A DNA stretch of 64,000 nucleotides from Euzebya pacifica (lineage in GTDB: Bacteria > Actinomycetota > Nitriliruptoria > Euzebyales > Euzebyaceae): contig NZ_CP031165.1 of assembly GCF_003344865.1 (NCBI RefSeq), positions 1,493,910-1,557,909 on the forward strand. Direction: 5' to 3'. Position numbers and translations under genes: made by a program. Shown here piece by piece: positions 61,598 through 64,000 of the stretch (the first letter of the stretch is position 1; each line of letters starts with the position of its first letter). The notes beneath the pieces are model-generated. The model was not told the DNA's origin and made no database searches. It saw only the letters and a list, made by a program, of their open reading frames with translations.

Positions 61598-64000
61598 GTG
61601 TCCATCACCACCACCCCGACCTGGGTCCACCCCTTCGACCGACTCGACGCCGTCGAGGCGTCGCTGGACGGCTCCTGGGATGCCGTCCGGAGCCTGCTCG
61701 GCGGCAAGGGCGCCAACCTCGCCGGGATGACCCGGCTGGGCATCCCCGTCCCCCCCGGCTTCACCGTGACGACCGAGGCCTGCCTCGCCCACCTCGAGGC
61801 CGGCAACGTCCCGCCCGACGGCATGTGGGACCAGGTGGCCGACGCGCTCCAGGCGGTCGAGGCCAGCACCGGCAAGCGGTTCGGCGACCCCTCCTCCCCG
61901 CTGCTGCTGTCGTGCCGATCCGGGGCCAAGTTCTCCATGCCCGGCATGATGGACACCGTCCTCAACATCGGCCTGAACGACGAGACCGCCAAGGGACTGA
62001 TCGCCCTCACCGGTGACGAGCACTTCGTCATGGACTCCTACCGGCGGCTCATCCAGATGTTCGGCAGCGTCGTCCTCGGCCTGCGAGACGACCTGTTCGA
62101 GCACGTGCTCGACGAGGCCCGCGCCGCACGGGGAGTGGCCACCGACGCCGAGCTGACGGTGGAGGACCTGCACGGCGTCGTGCAGGCGTTCCGCCGCATC
62201 GCCGTCCGCTTCCCGACCGACCCCATGGAGCAGCTGCGGATGGCCGTCGAAGCCGTCTTCTCCTCCTGGAACGGCAAGCGCGCCGTGGACTACCGCAACG
62301 CCGCCGGCATCGCCCACGACCTGGGTACCGCCGTCAACGTGCAGACGATGGTGTTCGGCAACCTCGGCGAGGACTCCGCCACCGGTGTGGCGATGACCCG
62401 CAGCGGGTCGACCGGCGCCCCCGGCCTGGAAGGCGACTTCCTGGTCAACGCCCAGGGAGAGGACGTCGTCTCGGGTACACGGGCCACCCGGCCCATCGAG
62501 GACCTCGCCGAGCTGATGCCGGCGTCCTACAGCCAGCTGGAGACCATCGCGCGGGTCCTCGAGCTGCACTACCGCGACATGCAGGACATCGAGTTCACCA
62601 TCGAGGCCGGCACGCTCTGGCTGCTGCAGACCCGTGACGGCAAGCGCACGGCCCGGTCGGCCGTCCGCATCGCGGTGGACCTGGCCACCGAGGACCTGAT
62701 CACCCAAGCGGAGGCGCTCGCGCGGGTCACCCCCGACCAGGTCGACTTCTTCCTGCACCCCCAGCTGGACGCGACCTCGAGGGCCGCTGCCATCGCCGAC
62801 GGTCGTGCGCTGGCGACGGGCCTGAACGTCTCGCCGGGCGCCGCGGTCGGGGTCGTCGCCTTCGATCCCGACGTCGCGGTGACCTGGGCGGCGGAGGGCA
62901 GGGACGTCCTGCTCGTCCGCGCCGAGACCAAGCCCGACGACGTGCACGGCATGCTGGCGGCCAAGGGCATCCTGACCACACGGGGCGGGCGGACCAGCCA
63001 CGCAGCGCTGGTTGCCCGCCAGTTCGGCAAGCCCGCCGTGGTCGGCGTGGCCGCCCTGGACATCGACATGACGACGCACACCGCCACTGTCGCCACCGAG
63101 CACGGCGAGGTCGTCATCAGCGAGGGGGACTGGCTGTCGCTGGACGGCAGCTCCGGCGAGGTCTTCATCGGGCGGCTGGACACCGTCGTCCCCGACCTGT
63201 CCGACGAGTGGCTGTCCACCCTCCTGGGATGGGCCGACGAGGTCCGGCGGCTCGGGATCCGGGCGAACGCCGACTACCCCGTCGACGCGGAGCGTGCGCG
63301 TGGCTACGGCGCCGAGGGCATCGGGCTGTGCCGCACCGAGCACATGTTCTTCCAGGCCGACCGCCTGCCGATCATGCAGCGGATGATCACGGCCACGACG
63401 ACCGCTGACCGTCGAGACGCCCTCGAGGAGCTCCTGCCCATGCAGGAGGGCGACTTCCTGGGGCTGCTGCGGGCCATGGACGGCCTGCCGGTCATCATCC
63501 GGTTGCTCGACCCGCCGCTGCACGAGTTCCTGCCCACCCACGAGGAGCTCGGATCGCGCATCACCGACGCCAAGATCCGGCTGACCGCGGCGGGGTCCCT
63601 CGCCGACGTCGACGAGCTGCTCGGTGGCCTGCGTGCCGACGAGGACCTCGACGACCGCGTCCGTGCCCTGCAGGAGGCCAACCCGATGCTCGGCCTCCGC
63701 GGCGTCCGGCTGGGCCTGGTGCACCCCGAGATCCTGCGCATGCAGACCCGGGCGATCGTGCAGGCTGCGTGCGCGGCGGTGACCGAAGGGCTCGACCCGC
63801 GGCCCGAGATCATGGTCCCGCTCGTCAGCCACGTCGGTGAGCTGCGTACCGCACGGGAGATCGTGGAGGCGGAAGCGGCGGCCGTCCTCGCCGAGCACGG
63901 CGTCGAGGTCCCGATCGTCATCGGCACCATGGTCGAGACCCCTCGGGCCGCCATCACCGCCGGCCAGCTGGCCGGCGAGGCGGACTTCCTGTCCTTCGGC
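61598..64000 (+). CDS. ppdK: Pyruvate phosphate dikinase, 3' end outside the window
   Basis: 801 codons visible of about 880-900. FDRLDAVEASLDG precedes the N-terminal ATP-grasp domain (GGKGANLAGMTRLGIPVPPG, SCRSGAKFSMPGMMDTVLN). The swivelling phosphohistidine domain has GGRTSHAALVARQFGKPA with H468, and the C-terminal TIM barrel begins with GIGLCRTEHMF and continues to the window edge. It interconverts pyruvate and phosphoenolpyruvate with ATP and phosphate. GTG 61598 follows GGAG at 10 bases. With malic enzyme it can feed gluconeogenesis from C4 acids. Confidence 0.93.
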   Translation, partial: MSITTTPTWVHPFDRLDAVEASLDGSWDAVRSLLGGKGANLAGMTRLGIPVPPGFTVTTEACLAHLEAGNVPPDGMWDQVADALQAVEASTGKRFGDPSSPLLLSCRSGAKFSMPGMMDTVLNIGLNDETAKGLIALTGDEHFVMDSYRRLIQMFGSVVLGLRDDLFEHVLDEARAARGVATDAELTVEDLHGVVQAFRRIAVRFPTDPMEQLRMAVEAVFSSWNGKRAVDYRNAAGIAHDLGTAVNVQTMVFGNLGEDSATGVAMTRSGSTGAPGLEGDFLVNAQGEDVVSGTRATRPIEDLAELMPASYSQLETIARVLELHYRDMQDIEFTIEAGTLWLLQTRDGKRTARSAVRIAVDLATEDLITQAEALARVTPDQVDFFLHPQLDATSRAAAIADGRALATGLNVSPGAAVGVVAFDPDVAVTWAAEGRDVLLVRAETKPDDVHGMLAAKGILTTRGGRTSHAALVARQFGKPAVVGVAALDIDMTTHTATVATEHGEVVISEGDWLSLDGSSGEVFIGRLDTVVPDLSDEWLSTLLGWADEVRRLGIRANADYPVDAERARGYGAEGIGLCRTEHMFFQADRLPIMQRMITATTTADRRDALEELLPMQEGDFLGLLRAMDGLPVIIRLLDPPLHEFLPTHEELGSRITDAKIRLTAAGSLADVDELLGGLRADEDLDDRVRALQEANPMLGLRGVRLGLVHPEILRMQTRAIVQAACAAVTEGLDPRPEIMVPLVSHVGELRTAREIVEAEAAAVLAEHGVEVPIVIGTMVETPRAAITAGQLAGEADFLSFG

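Noticed and set aside
61412-63898. 828-codon frame antisense to pyruvate phosphate dikinase
   Set aside because: A GC-bias shadow. The sense strand encodes clear PPDK motifs across the same stretch.

Overview
The window is very GC-rich DNA with strongly G/C-ending codons, GTG starts and frequent 4-bp GTGA/ATGA gene overlaps. It carries mycothiol genes (mca, mshC), DUF222-HNH, UPF0182, DivIVA, cell-wall-binding repeat 2 and WS/DGAT families. This points to an actinobacterium. The mix (MreB, crotonyl-CoA reductase, malic enzyme with an N-terminal ACT region, cell-wall-binding repeats) suggests a deep-branching, Nitriliruptoria/Euzebya-like lineage; that placement is inference. No insertion sequence, prophage or CRISPR array was recognised, so this looks like chromosomal housekeeping and accessory DNA.

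Layout. 1-10 kb: a truncated GGDEF protein, a SRPBCC protein, a coupled trio (GCS2 amide ligase, zinc deacylase-like enzyme, WS/DGAT acyltransferase), a NUDIX hydrolase, mycothiol conjugate amidase, a CinA-like protein, a membrane protein and a TIM-barrel secreted protein. 10.2-16.4 kb: an iron-controlled haem operon starting at a DtxR/IdeR-like box. It encodes haem oxygenase, a membrane-anchored surface protein, the HmuTUV ABC transporter and a second surface protein on cell-wall-binding repeats. The two surface proteins share a four-cysteine, neocarzinostatin-like domain. 16.4-26.4 kb: a small basic protein, a lipoprotein, the severed 3' end of a LuxR gene, a C-terminally short Erm methyltransferase, a DUF222-HNH nuclease behind a LexA-like box, two ABC-F proteins (one resistance-like, one EttA) and an MMPL exporter-TetR pair.

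26.4-43.8 kb: mshC, RNase HII, malic enzyme, a tiny cysteine-rich secreted peptide, a GroES-like protein, HtrA protease divergent from a two-component system with a lipoprotein, crotonyl-CoA carboxylase/reductase, a DUF2342 zincin, an SDR-moaE pair and mreB. Two unusual non-coding regions lie here: a 128-bp nested dyad (37051-37178) and a cluster of DnaA-box-like sequences framed by two copies of one palindrome (38798-38988). 43.8-64 kb: ComB-like phosphatase, a large PAS sensor kinase, a FecR-like lipoprotein, DivIVA, UPF0182 and a methyltransferase, initiator tRNA-fMet, a 1957-residue secreted multidomain protein with a near-identical duplicated module of anomalous base composition, a MATCAP-like HExxxH protein, a BON protein and the 5' part of pyruvate phosphate dikinase.

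Many genes have a TANNNT-type -10 element 6-9 nt upstream of the start codon and no Shine-Dalgarno sequence, so leaderless transcription seems common. All assignments come from reading motifs; no database search was run.
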